From contig NW_027473488.1 of the NCBI RefSeq assembly GCF_050947335.1, positions 62,001 to 126,000 of the forward strand: DNA of 64,000 bases, read 5' to 3'. This DNA is from Megachile rotundata (Eukaryota > Arthropoda > Insecta > Hymenoptera > Megachilidae). Of the stretch, positions 16,194 to 31,245 are shown one piece after another. Position 1 is the first letter of the stretch, and each line of letters opens with the position of its first letter. Position numbers and translations under genes: made by a program. Under the pieces are notes generated by a model. It had not been told where the DNA came from. It did no database searches and saw only the letters and a program-made list of their open reading frames with translations.

Positions 16194-18385
16194 AATCACA
16201 CAGTCACACAATCACACAATCGCACAATCACACAATCCCACAATCACACAATCACACAATCACACAATCACACAATCACCTAATCACACAATCACACAAT
16301 CTCACAACCACACAATCACACGAGCACACAATCACTCAATCACACAATCACACACTCACACAATCACACAGTCACAATCACACAATCACAACCACACAAT
16401 CACAATCACACAATCACAATCACACAATCACAATCACACAATCACACAAGCACACAATCACACAATCTCACAATTACACAATCACACAATCACACAATCA
16501 CACAATCACACAATCACAATCGCACAATCACAATTACACAATCACACAATCACACAGTCACACAATCACACAATCACACAATCACACAATCAGACAATCA
16601 CACAACCACACAACCACACAACCATACAAGCACACAATCACTCAATCACACAATCACACACTCACACAATCACACAGTCACAATCACACAATCACACAAT
16701 CCCACAATCACACAATCACACAATCACACAATCACACAATCACACAATCACACAATCACACAATCACACAACCACACAACCACACAATCACACAAGCACA
16801 CAATCACTCAATCACACAATCACACACTCACACAATCACACAGTCACAATCACACAATCACACAATTACACAATCACACAATCACACAATCACACAACCA
16901 CACAATCACACAATCACACAATCACACAAGCACACAATCACACAATCACACAATCACACAATCACACAATCACACAATCACCTAATCACACAATCACACA
17001 ATCTCACAACCACACAATCACACAAGCACAGAATCACTCAATCACACAATCACACAATCACACACTCACACAATCACACAATCACACAATCACACAATCA
17101 CACAATCACACACTCACACAATCACACAATCACACAATCACACAATCGCAAAATCACACAATCACACAATCACACGATCAAACGATCACACAATCACACG
17201 ATCACGCAATCACACATTCACCCAATCACACAATCACACAATCACTCAATCACACAATCACACAATCACACAATCACACAATCACACAATCACACAATCA
17301 TCAATCACACAATCACGGTCACACAATCACACATTCACACAATCACACAATCACACAATCACACAATCACAATCACGCAATCACACAATCACGATCACAC
17401 AATCACGATCACACAATCACGTTCACACAATCACGATCACACAATCACGGTCACACAATCGCGGTCACACAACCACACAATCACACAATCACACAATCAC
17501 ACGATCACACAATCACACAACCACTCAATCACACAATCACACAATCACACAATCACACAATCACACAATCACACAATCACACAATCACACAATCACACAA
17601 TCACACAATCACACAATCACACAGTCACACAATCACACAATCGCAATCACCTAATCACACAATCACACAATCTCACAACCACACAATCACACAAGCACAG
17701 AATCACTCAATCACACAATCACACAATCACACACTCACACAATCACACAATCACACAATCACACAATCACACAATCACACACTCACACAATCACACAATC
17801 ACACAATCACACAATCGCAAAATCACACAATCACACAATCACACGATCAAACGATCACACAATCACACGATCACGCAATCACACATTCACCCAATCACAC
17901 AATCACACAATCACTCAATCACACAATCACACAATCACACAATCACACAATCACACAATCACACAATCATCAATCACACAATCACGGTCACACAATCACA
18001 CATTCACACAATCACACAATCACACAATCACACAATCACAATCACGCAATCACACAATCACGATCACACAATCACGATCACACAATCACGTTCACACAAT
18101 CACGATCACACAATCACGGTCACACAATCGCGGTCACACAACCACACAATCACACAATCACACAATCACACGATCACACAATCACACAACCACTCAATCA
18201 CACAATCACACAATCACACAATCACACAATCACACAATCACACAATCACACAATCACACAATCACACAATCACACAATCACACAATCACACAGTCACACA
18301 ATCACACAATCGCAATCACGCAATCACACAATCACGATCACACAATCACGATCACACAATCACGATCACACAATCACGATCACAC
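16194..18385. repeat. Variant block alpha1, copy D, with 669-bp tandem duplication
   Basis: Starts part-way into alpha1 with CAGTC, CGCAC and CCCAC (about 16200-16240), without the AAGCACTC marker. A 669-bp segment is tandemly duplicated: CCTAATC at 16981 and 17650, CATCAAT at 17299 and 17968. The junction near 17650 joins CGCAATCAC directly to CTAATC, cutting out the expected CGAT series and mini-array. Confidence 0.88.
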
Positions 18386-18539
18386 AATCACAATCACACA
18401 ATCACAATCACACAATCACAATCACACAATCACAATCACACAATCACAATCACACAATCACAATCACACAATCACAATCACACAATCACAATCACACAAT
18501 CACAATCACACAATCACAATCACACAATCACAATCACAC
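18386..18539. repeat. 14-mer mini-array, 11 units
   Basis: Exactly 154 bp after four CGAT-bearing 14-mers, in the expected alpha1/alpha2 position. Confidence 0.92.
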
Positions 18540-19185
18540 AATCACACAATCACACAATCACACACTCACACAATCACACAATCACCTAATCACACAATCA
18601 CACAATCTCACAACCACACAATCACACAAGCACAGAATCACTCAATCACACAATCACACAATCACACACTCACACAAGCACAGAATCACTCAATCACACA
18701 ATCACACAACCACACACTCACACAATCACACAATCACACAATCACACAATCACACAATCACACAATCACACAATCACACAATCACACACTCACACAATCA
18801 CACAATCACACAATCACACAATCGCAAAATCACACAATCACACAATCACACGATCAAACGATCACACGATCACACAATCACACGATCACGCAATCGCACA
18901 TTCACACAATCACACAATCACACAATCACTCAATCACACAATCAGACAATCACACAATCACACAATCACACAATCACACAATCACACAATCACACAATCA
19001 CACAATCATCAATCACACAATCACGGTCACACAATCACACATTCACACAATCACACAATCACACAATCACACAATCACACAATCACAATCACGCAATCAC
19101 ACAATCACGATCACACAATCACGATCACACAATCACGTTCACACAATCACGATCACACAATCACGGTCACACAATCGCGGTCACA
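18540..19185. repeat. Variant block alpha2, copy D, truncated
   Basis: Follows the alpha2 order with CATCAAT at 19007 and the CGATC/CGTTC/CGGTC/CGCGGTC series. It stops at about 19185, where CGCGGTC is followed by CACAATC and CGCAC of the next alpha1 instead of ACCAC. The AAATC word, the final CGAT series, the 8-mer tract and the long array are missing. This looks like a deletion or exchange junction. Confidence 0.85.
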
Positions 19186-20649
19186 CAATCACACAATCGC
19201 ACAATCACACAATCACACAATCACACAATCACACAATCACACAATCACACAATCACCTAATCACACAATCACACAATCTCACAACCACACAATCACACGA
19301 GCACACAATCACTCAATCACACAATCACACACTCACACAATCACACAGTCACAATCACACAATCACAATCACACAATCACAATCACACAATCACAATCAC
19401 ACAATCACACATGCACACAATCACACAATCTCACAATTACACAATCACACAATCACACAATCACACAATCACACAATCACAATCGCACAATCACAATTAC
19501 ACAATCACACAATCACACAGTCACACAATCACACAATCACACAATCACACAATCAGACAATCACACAACCACACAACCACACAACCATACAAGCACACAA
19601 TCACTCAATCACACAATCACACACTCACACAATCACACAGTCACAATCACACAATCACACAATCCCACAATCACACAATCACACAATCACACAATCACAC
19701 AATCACACAATCACACAATCACACAACCACACAACCACACAATCACACAAGCACACAATCACTCAATCACACAATCACACACTCACACAATCACACAGTC
19801 ACAATCACACAATCACACAATTACACAATCACACAATCACACAATCACACAACCACACAATCACACAATCACACAATCACACAAGCACACAATCACACAA
19901 TCACACAATCACACAATCACACAATCACCTAATCACACAATCACACAATCTCACAACCACACAATCACACAAGCACAGAATCACTCAATCACACAATCAC
20001 ACAATCACACACTCACACAATCACACAATCACACAATCACACAATCACACAATCACACACTCACACAATCACACAATCACACAATCACACAATCGCAAAA
20101 TCACACAATCACACAATCACACGATCAAACGATCACACAATCACACGATCACGCAATCACACATTCACACAATCACACAATCACACAATCACTCAATCAC
20201 ACAATCACACAATCACACAATCACACAATCACACAATCACACAATCACACAATCATCAATCACACAATCACGGTCACACAATCACACATTCACACAATCA
20301 CACAATCACACAATCACACAATCACAATCACGCAATCACACAATCACGATCACACAATCACGATCACACAATCACGTTCACACAATCACGATCACACAAT
20401 CACGGTCACACAATCGCGGTCACACAACCACACAATCACACAATCACACAATCACACGATCACACAATCACACAACCACTCAATCACACAATCACACAAT
20501 CACACAATCACACAATCACACAATCACACAATCACACAATCACACAATCACACAATCACACAATCACACAGTCACACAATCACACAATCGCAATCACGCA
20601 ATCACACAATCACGATCACACAATCACGATCACACAATCACGATCACAC
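19186..20649. repeat. Variant block alpha1, copy E
   Basis: Joins in at CGCAC, lacks AAGCACTC and TAATC, then continues with CCTAATC (about 19257) in normal order to CATCAAT at 20254 and three CGAT 14-mers. At about 19410 the usual AAGCACAC is ATGCACAC, which creates the first + strand ATG I see in the window. The open frame that starts there is not a credible gene. Confidence 0.86.
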
Positions 20650-20845
20650 AATCACAATCACACAATCACAATCACACAATCACAATCACACAATCACAAT
20701 CACACAATCACAATCACACAATCACAATCACACAATCACAATCACACAATCACAATCACACAATCACAATCACACAATCACAATCACACAATCACAATCA
20801 CACAATCACAATCACACAATCACAATCACACAATCACAATCACAC
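20650..20845. repeat. 14-mer mini-array, 14 units
   Basis: Exactly 196 bp; with copy H the longest alpha1/alpha2 mini-array. Confidence 0.92.
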
Positions 20846-21061
20846 AATCACACAATCACACAATCACACACTCACACAATCACACAATCACCTAATCACA
20901 CAATCACACAATCTCACAACCACACAATCACACAAGCACAGAATCACTCAATCACACAATCACACAATCACACACTCACACAAGCACAGAATCACTCAAT
21001 CACACAATCACACAACCACACACTCACACAATCACACAATCACACAATCACACAATCACAC
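20846..21061. repeat. Alpha2 start, copy E, truncated
   Basis: About 216 bp with CCTAATC and two AAGCACAGAATC elements, the start of alpha2. It then breaks directly into a five-unit 14-mer array, so most of alpha2 is missing here. Confidence 0.83.
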
Positions 21062-21131
21062 AATCACAATCACACAATCACAATCACACAATCACAATCA
21101 CACAATCACAATCACACAATCACAATCACAC
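21062..21131. repeat. 14-mer array, 5 units
   Basis: Exactly 70 bp. It sits where the other copies have 36-161 units and is followed by the standard AAGCACTC junction, so it looks like a nearly collapsed long array. Confidence 0.88.
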
Positions 21132-22143
21132 AATCACACAATCACACAAGCACTCAATCACTCAATCACACAATCACACAATCACACAATCACACAATCA
21201 CACAATCACACAATCACACAATCACACAATCACATAATCACACAATCGCACAATCACACAATCGCACAATCACACAATCACACAATCGCACAATCACACA
21301 ATCACACAATCACAATTACACAATCACACAATCACACAATCACACAATCGCACAATCACACAATCACACAATCACACAATCACACAATCACACACTCACA
21401 CAATCACACAATCACACAATCACACAATCGCAAAATCACACAATCACACAATCACACGATCAAACGATCACACGATCACACAATCACACGATCACGCAAT
21501 CGCACATTCACACAATCACACAATCACACAATCACTCAATCACACAATCAGACAATCACACAATCACACAATCACACAATCACACAATCACACAATCACA
21601 CAATCACACAATCATCAATCACACAATCACGGTCACACAATCACACATTCACACAATCACACAATCACACAATCACACAATCACACAATCACAATCACGC
21701 AATCACACAATCACGATCACACAATCACGATCACACAATCACGTTCACACAATCACGATCACACAATCACGGTCACACAATCGCGGTCACACAACCACAC
21801 AATCACACAATCACACAAATCACACGATCACACAATCACACAACCACTCAATCACACAATCACACAATCACACAATCACACAATCACACAATCACACAAA
21901 CACACAATCACACAATCACACAGTCACACAATCACACAATCACACAATCACACAATCACACAATCACACAGTCACACAATCACACAATCGCAATCACGCA
22001 ATCACACAATCACGATCACACAATCACGATCACACAATCACGATCACACAATCACGGTCACACAACCACACAATCACACAATCACACAATCACACAATCA
22101 GACAATCACACAATCACACAATCACACAATCACACAATCACAC
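21132..22143. repeat. Hybrid alpha1/alpha2 block, copy F
   Basis: Begins as alpha1 (single AAGCACTC at 21148, TAATC near 21236, CGCAC, AATTAC near 21315). It then passes without a mini-array into alpha2 sequence (CGCAAAATC near 21428, CATCAAT at 21613, AAATC at 21817, CAGACAAT near 22099). Five octamers (22104-22143) precede the long array. The structure fits a deletion fusing the start of one module to the end of another. Confidence 0.85.
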
Positions 22144-22647
22144 AATCACAATCACACAATCACAATCACACAATCACAATCACACAATCACAATCACACA
22201 ATCACAATCACACAATCACAATCACACAATCACAATCACACAATCACAATCACACAATCACAATCACACAATCACAATCACACAATCACAATCACACAAT
22301 CACAATCACACAATCACAATCACACAATCACAATCACACAATCACAATCACACAATCACAATCACACAATCACAATCACACAATCACAATCACACAATCA
22401 CAATCACACAATCACAATCACACAATCACAATCACACAATCACAATCACACAATCACAATCACACAATCACAATCACACAATCACAATCACACAATCACA
22501 ATCACACAATCACAATCACACAATCACAATCACACAATCACAATCACACAATCACAATCACACAATCACAATCACACAATCACAATCACACAATCACAAT
22601 CACACAATCACAATCACACAATCACAATCACACAATCACAATCACAC
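22144..22647. repeat. 14-mer array, 36 units
   Basis: Perfect period-14 array of exactly 504 bp, closing copy F and leading into a single AAGCACTC marker at 22664. Confidence 0.94.
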
Positions 22648-24052
22648 AATCACACAATCACACAAGCACTCAATCACTCAATCACACAATCACACAATCA
22701 CACAATCACACAATCACACAATCACACAATCACACAATCACACAATCACATAATCACACAATCGCACAATCACACAATCGCACAATCACACAATCACACA
22801 ATCACACAATCACCTAATCACACAATCACACAATCTCACAACCACACAATCACACGAGCACACAATCACTCAATCACACAATCACACACTCACACAATCA
22901 CACAGTCACAATCACACAATCACAACCACACAATCACAATCACACAATCACAATCACACAATCACAATCACACAATCACACAAGCACACAATCACACAAT
23001 CTCACAATTACACAATCACACAATCACACAATCACACAATCACACAATCACAATCGCACAATCACAATTACACAATCACACAATCACACAGTCACACAAT
23101 CACACAATCACACAATCACACAATCAGACAATCACACAACCACACAACCACACAACCATACAAGCACACAATCACTCAATCACACAATCACACACTCACA
23201 CAATCACACAGTCACAATCACACAATCACACAATCCCACAATCACACAATCACACAATCACACAAGCACACAATCACACAATCACACAATCACACAATCA
23301 CACAATCACACAATCACCTAATCACACAATCACACAATCTCACAACCACACAATCACACAAGCACAGAATCACTCAATCACACAATCACACAATCACACA
23401 CTCACACAATCACACAATCACACAATCACACAATCACACAATCACACACTCACACAATCACACAATCACACAATCACACAATCGCAAAATCACACAATCA
23501 CACAATCACACGATCAAACGATCACACAATCACACGATCACGCAATCACACATTCACCCGATCACACAATCACACAATCACTCAATCACACAATCACACA
23601 ATCACACAATCACACAATCACACAATCACACAATCACACAATCATCAATCACACAATCACGGTCACACAATCACACATTCACACAATCACACAATCACAC
23701 AATCACACAATCACAATCACGCAATCACACAATCACGATCACACAATCACGATCACACAATCACGTTCACACAATCACGATCACACAATCACGGTCACAC
23801 AATCGCGGTCACACAACCACACAATCACACAATCACACAATCACACGATCACACAATCACACAACCACTCAATCACACAATCACACAATCACACAATCAC
23901 ACAATCACACAATCACACAATCACACAATCACACAATCACACAATCACACAATCACACAGTCACACAATCACACAATCGCAATCACGCAATCACACAATC
24001 ACGATCACACAATCACGATCACACAATCACGATCACACAATCACGATCACAC
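22648..24052. repeat. Variant block alpha1, copy G
   Basis: One AAGCACTC element (22664), one TAATC (about 22750), normal order to CATCAAT at 23643, then four CGAT 14-mers. It is shorter than copy A because part of the ACCAC/AATTAC segment after CCCAC (about 23235) is skipped. It lacks the 460- and 248-bp duplications. Confidence 0.88.
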
Positions 24053-24220
24053 AATCACAATCACACAATCACAATCACACAATCACAATCACACAATCAC
24101 AATCACACAATCACAATCACACAATCACAATCACACAATCACAATCACACAATCACAATCACACAATCACAATCACACAATCACAATCACACAATCACAA
24201 TCACACAATCACAATCACAC
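24053..24220. repeat. 14-mer mini-array, 12 units
   Basis: Exactly 168 bp in the alpha1/alpha2 position of copy G. Confidence 0.92.
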
Positions 24221-25172
24221 AATCACACAATCACACAATCACACACTCACACAATCACACAATCACCTAATCACACAATCACACAATCTCACAACCACAC
24301 AATCACACAAGCACAGAATCACTCAATCACACAATCACACAATCACACACTCACACAAGCACAGAATCACTCAATCACACAATCACACAACCACACACTC
24401 ACACAATCACACAATCACACAATCACACAATCACACAATCACACAATCACACAATCACACAATCACACACTCACACAATCACACAATCACACAATCACAC
24501 AATCGCAAAATCACACAATCACACAATCACACGATCAAACGATCACACGATCACACAATCACACGATCACGCAATCGCACATTCACACAATCACACAATC
24601 ACACAATCACTCAATCACACAATCAGACAATCACACAATCACACAATCACACAATCACACAATCACACAATCACACAATCATCAATCACACAATCACGGT
24701 CACACAATCACACATTCACACAATCACACAATCACACAATCACACAATCACACAATCACAATCACGCAATCACACAATCACGATCACACAATCACGATCA
24801 CACAATCACGTTCACACAATCACGATCACACAATCACGGTCACACAATCGCGGTCACACAACCACACAATCACACAATCACACAAATCACACGATCACAC
24901 AATCACACAACCACTCAATCACACAATCACACAATCACACAATCACACAATCACACAATCACACAAACACACAATCACACAATCACACAGTCACACAATC
25001 ACACAATCACACAATCACACAATCACACAATCACACAGTCACACAATCACACAATCGCAATCACGCAATCACACAATCACGATCACACAATCACGATCAC
25101 ACAATCACGGTCACACAACCACACAATCACACAATCACACAATCACACAATCACACAATCACACAATCAGAC
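24221..25172. repeat. Variant block alpha2, copy G (952 bp)
   Basis: CATCAAT is at 24680 and AAATC at 24884. Its 952 bp equals the 950-bp standard minus one CGAT 14-mer plus two octamers. CATCAAT spacing to alpha1 is 1037 bp, the same as in copies B and C. Confidence 0.88.
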
Positions 25173-25260
25173 AATCACACAATCACACAATCACACAATC
25201 ACACAATCACACAATCACACAATCACACAATCACACAATCACACAATCACACAATCACAC
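25173..25260. repeat. Pure 8-mer tract, 11 units
   Basis: Exactly 88 bp of octamers between CAGACAAT and the 14-mer array of copy G. Confidence 0.93.
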
Positions 25261-26674
25261 AATCACAATCACACAATCACAATCACACAATCACAATCAC
25301 ACAATCACAATCACACAATCACAATCACACAATCACAATCACACAATCACAATCACACAATCACAATCACACAATCACAATCACACAATCACAATCACAC
25401 AATCACAATCACACAATCACAATCACACAATCACAATCACACAATCACAATCACACAATCACAATCACACAATCACAATCACACAATCACAATCACACAA
25501 TCACAATCACACAATCACAATCACACAATCACAATCACACAATCACAATCACACAATCACAATCACACAATCACAATCACACAATCACAATCACACAATC
25601 ACAATCACACAATCACAATCACACAATCACAATCACACAATCACAATCACACAATCACAATCACACAATCACAATCACACAATCACAATCACACAATCAC
25701 AATCACACAATCACAATCACACAATCACAATCACACAATCACAATCACACAATCACAATCACACAATCACAATCACACAATCACAATCACACAATCACAA
25801 TCACACAATCACAATCACACAATCACAATCACACAATCACAATCACACAATCACAATCACACAATCACAATCACACAATCACAATCACACAATCACAATC
25901 ACACAATCACAATCACACAATCACAATCACACAATCACAATCACACAATCACAATCACACAATCACAATCACACAATCACAATCACACAATCACAATCAC
26001 ACAGTCACAATCACACAGTCACAATCACACAATCACAATCACACAATCACAATCACACAATCACAATCACACAATCACAATCACACAATCACAATCACAC
26101 AATCACAATCACACAATCACAATCACACAATCACAATCACACAATCACAATCACACAATCACAATCACACAATCACAATCACACAATCACAATCACACAA
26201 TCACAATCACACAATCACAATCACACAATCACAATCACACAATCACAATCACACAATCACAATCACACAATCACAATCACACAATCACAATCACACAATC
26301 ACAATCACACAATCACAATCACACAATCACAATCACACAATCACAATCACACAATCACAATCACACAATCACAATCACACAATCACAATCACACAATCAC
26401 AATCACACAATCACAATCACACAATCACAATCACACAATCACAATCACACAATCACAATCACACAATCACAATCACACAATCACAATCACACAATCACAA
26501 TCACACAATCACAATCACACAATCACAATCACACAATCACAATCACACAATCACAATCACACAATCACAATCACACAATCACAATCACACAATCACAATC
26601 ACACAATCACAATCACACAATCACAATCACACAATCACAATCACACAATCACAATCACACAATCACAATCACAC
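25261..26674. repeat. 14-mer array, 101 units
   Basis: Exactly 1414 bp. Two consecutive units carry AGT for AAT in the octamer half (26003 and 26017), a small private variant pair. On the right it ends in CGCACAGTC, similar to the start of copy D. Confidence 0.94.
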
Positions 26675-28231
26675 AATCGCACAGTCACACAATCACACAA
26701 TCGCACAATCACACAATCCCACAATCACACAATCACACAATCACACAATCACACAATCACCTAATCACACAATCACACAATCTCACAACCACACAATCAC
26801 ACGAGCACACAATCACTCAATCACACAATCACACACTCACACAATCACACAGTCACAATCACACAATCACAACCACACAATCACAATCACACAATCACAA
26901 TCACACAATCACAATCACACAATCACACAAGCACACAATCACACAATCTCACAATTACACAATCACACAATCACACAATCACACAATCACACAATCACAA
27001 TCGCACAATCACAATTACACAATCACACAATCACACAGTCACACAATCACACAATCACACAATCACACAATCAGACAATCACACAACCACACAACCACAC
27101 AACCATACAAGCACACAATCACTCAATCACACAATCACACACTCACACAATCACACAGTCACAATCACACAATCACACAATCCCACAATCACACAATCAC
27201 ACAATCACACAATCACACAATCACACAATCACACAATCACACAACCACACAACCACACAATCACACAAGCACACAATCACTCAATCACACAATCACACAC
27301 TCACACAATCACACAGTCACAATCACACAATCACACAATTACACAATCACACAATCACACAATCACACAACCACACAATCACACAATCACACAATCACAC
27401 AAGCACACAATCACACAATCACACAATCACACAATCACACAATCACACAATCACCTAATCACACAATCACACAATCTCACAACCACACAATCACACAAGC
27501 ACAGAATCACTCAATCACACAATCACACAATCACACACTCACACAATCACACAATCACACAATCACACAATCACACAATCACACACTCACACAATCACAC
27601 AATCACACAATCACACAATCGCAAAATCACACAATCACACAATCACACGATCAAACGATCACACAATCACACGATCACGCAATCACACATTCACCCAATC
27701 ACACAATCACACAATCACACAATCACACAATCACACAATCACACAATCACACAATCACACAATCACACAATCACACAATCATCAATCACACAATCACGGT
27801 CACACAATCACACATTCACACAATCACACAATCACACAATCACACAATCACAATCACGCAATCACACAATCACGATCACACAATCACGATCACACAATCA
27901 CGTTCACACAATCACGATCACACAATCACGGTCACACAATCGCGGTCACACAACCACACAATCACACAATCACACAATCACACGATCACACAATCACACA
28001 ACCACTCAATCACACAATCACACAATCACACAATCACACAATCACACAATCACACAATCACACAATCACACAATCACACAATCACACAATCACACAGTCA
28101 CACAATCACACAATCGCAATCACGCAATCACACAATCACGATCACACAATCACGATCACACAATCACGATCACACAATCACGATCACACAATCACGATCA
28201 CACAATCACGATCACACAATCACGATCACAC
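26675..28231. repeat. Variant block alpha1, copy H
   Basis: Opens with CGCAC, CAGTC, CGCAC, CCCAC as copy D does, then follows the standard order to CATCAAT at 27780. Seven CGAT 14-mers precede the mini-array, against four or five in most copies, another local copy-number difference. Confidence 0.88.
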
Positions 28232-28427
28232 AATCACAATCACACAATCACAATCACACAATCACAATCACACAATCACAATCACACAATCACAATCACA
28301 CAATCACAATCACACAATCACAATCACACAATCACAATCACACAATCACAATCACACAATCACAATCACACAATCACAATCACACAATCACAATCACACA
28401 ATCACAATCACACAATCACAATCACAC
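28232..28427. repeat. 14-mer mini-array, 14 units
   Basis: Exactly 196 bp, in the alpha1/alpha2 position of copy H. Confidence 0.92.
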
Positions 28428-29393
28428 AATCACACAATCACACAATCACACACTCACACAATCACACAATCACCTAATCACACAATCACACAATCTCACA
28501 ACCACACAATCACACAAGCACAGAATCACTCAATCACACAATCACACAATCACACACTCACACAAGCACAGAATCACTCAATCACACAATCACACAACCA
28601 CACACTCACACAATCACACAATCACACAATCACACAATCACACAATCACACAATCACACAATCACACAATCACACACTCACACAATCACACAATCACACA
28701 ATCACACAATCGCAAAATCACACAATCACACAATCACACGATCAAACGATCACACGATCACACAATCACACGATCACGCAATCGCACATTCACACAATCA
28801 CACAATCACACAATCACTCAATCACACAATCAGACAATCACACAATCACACAATCACACAATCACACAATCACACAATCACACAATCATCAATCACACAA
28901 TCACGGTCACACAATCACACATTCACACAATCACACAATCACACAATCACACAATCACACAATCACAATCACGCAATCACACAATCACGATCACACAATC
29001 ACGATCACACAATCACGTTCACACAATCACGATCACACAATCACGGTCACACAATCGCGGTCACACAACCACACAATCACACAATCACACAAATCACACG
29101 ATCACACAATCACACAACCACTCAATCACACAATCACACAATCACACAATCACACAATCACACAATCACACAAACACACAATCACACAATCACACAGTCA
29201 CACAATCACACAATCACACAATCACACAATCACACAATCACACAGTCACACAATCACACAATCGCAATCACGCAATCACACAATCACGATCACACAATCA
29301 CGATCACACAATCACGATCACACAATCACGGTCACACAACCACACAATCACACAATCACACAATCACACAATCACACAATCACACAATCAGAC
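28428..29393. repeat. Variant block alpha2, copy H (966 bp)
   Basis: Standard alpha2 with two extra octamers (950 + 16). CATCAAT is at 28887 and AAATC at 29091. Confidence 0.88.
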
Positions 29394-30079
29394 AATCACA
29401 CAATCACACAATCACACAATCACACAATCACACAATCACACAATCACACAATCACAATCACACAATCACAATCACACAATCACAATCACACAATCACAAT
29501 CACACAATCACAATCACACAATCACAATCACACAATCACAATCACACAATCACAATCACACAATCACAATCACACAATCACAATCACACAATCACAATCA
29601 CACAATCACAATCACACAATCACAATCACACAATCACAATCACACAATCACAATCACACAATCACAATCACACAATCACAATCACACAATCACAATCACA
29701 CAATCACAATCACACAATCACAATCACACAATCACAATCACACAATCACAATCACACAATCACAATCACACAATCACAATCACACAATCACAATCACACA
29801 ATCACAATCACACAATCACAATCACACAATCACAATCACACAATCACAATCACACAATCACAATCACACAATCACAATCACACAATCACAATCACACAAT
29901 CACAATCACACAATCACAATCACACAATCACAATCACACAATCACAATCACACAATCACAATCACACAATCACAATCACACAATCACAATCACACAATCA
30001 CAATCACACAATCACAATCACACAATCACAATCACACAATCACAATCACACAATCACAATCACACAATCACAATCACAC
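29394..30079. repeat. 8-mer tract (7 units) then 14-mer array (45 units)
   Basis: Octamers occupy 29394-29449 (56 bp). The period-14 array occupies 29450-30079 (630 bp = 45 units). This is the last member of the contiguous alpha series. Confidence 0.93.
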
Positions 30080-30617
30080 AATCACACAGTCACACAATCA
30101 CACAATCGCAATCACGCAATCACACAATCACGCAATCACACAATCACGATCACACAATCACGATCACACAATCACGATCACACAATCACGATCACACAAT
30201 CACGATCACACAATCACGGTCACACAACCACACAATCACACAATCACACAAGCACACAATCAGACAATCACACAATCACACAATCACACAATCCCACAAT
30301 CACACGATCACACAATCACACATTCACACAATCACACAATCACACATTCACACAATCACACAATCTCTCCATCACACAATCACACAATCACACAATCACA
30401 CAATCACGCAATCACAATCACGCAATCAGAATCACGCAGTCACACATTCACGGTCACACTATCACGGTCACACAATCACGGTCACACAAACACGGTCACA
30501 CAATCACGGTCACACAATCACGGTCACACAACCACACAATCACACAATCACACAATCACACGATCACACAATCACACAATCACACAATCACACAATCACC
30601 TAATCACACAATCACAC
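30080..30617. repeat. Transition block from alpha to beta family
   Basis: Starts as the end of an alpha block (CAGTC, CGCAATCACGC, five CGAT 14-mers, CGGTC). It then switches at about 30240-30430 to beta variants: CATTC, CTCTCCATC, and CAGAATCACGCAGTCAC at 30427 followed by CATTCACGGTC and CTATCACGGTC. Six or so CGGTC words to about 30525 form one of the most CpG-rich spots. CCTAATC lies just before the ATG-bearing marker at 30618. Confidence 0.82.
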
Positions 30618-31245
30618 ATGCACACAATCACTCAATTACACAATCACACACTCACACAATCACACAATCACACAATCACACAATCACACAAGCACACAAT
30701 CACACAATCACACAATCACACAATCACACAATCACACAATCACACAATCACACAATCACACAATCAGACAATCACACAATCACACAATCACACAATCACA
30801 CAATCACACAATCACACAATCACACAATCACGCAATCACGCAACCACACAATCACACAATCACACAATCACACAATCACACAATCACACAATCACACAAT
30901 CCCACAATCACACAATCACACAATCACACAATCACACAATCACACAATCACACGATCACACGATCACACGATCACACAATCACACGATCACACAATCACA
31001 CATTCACACAATCACACAATCACTCCATCACACAATCACACAATCACACAATCACACAATCACGCAATCACAATCACGCAATCAGAATCACGCAGTCACA
31101 CATTCACGGTCACACTATCACGGTCACACAATCACGGTCACACAATCACGGTCACACAACCACACAATCACACAACCACACAATCACACGATCACACAAT
31201 CACACAATCACACAATCACACAATCACCTAATCACACAATCACAC
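30618..31245. repeat. Beta unit 1 (628 bp)
   Basis: Begins with CATGCACAC then CTCAATTAC, and holds mostly octamers with CGCAACCAC and CCCAC. It ends with a CGATC run, CATTC, CAGAATCACGCAGTCAC (31083), CGGTC words, ACCAC and CCTAATC. Homologous to the 606-bp unit at 39290. Confidence 0.87.

Noticed and set aside
19411..19932. 173-codon forward reading frame
   Set aside because: It starts at a chance AAG-to-ATG change in an alpha1 block and ends at the usual CCTAATC stop. The peptide is only the translated repeat, homologous alpha1 copies lack the ATG, and no other gene signal is present.
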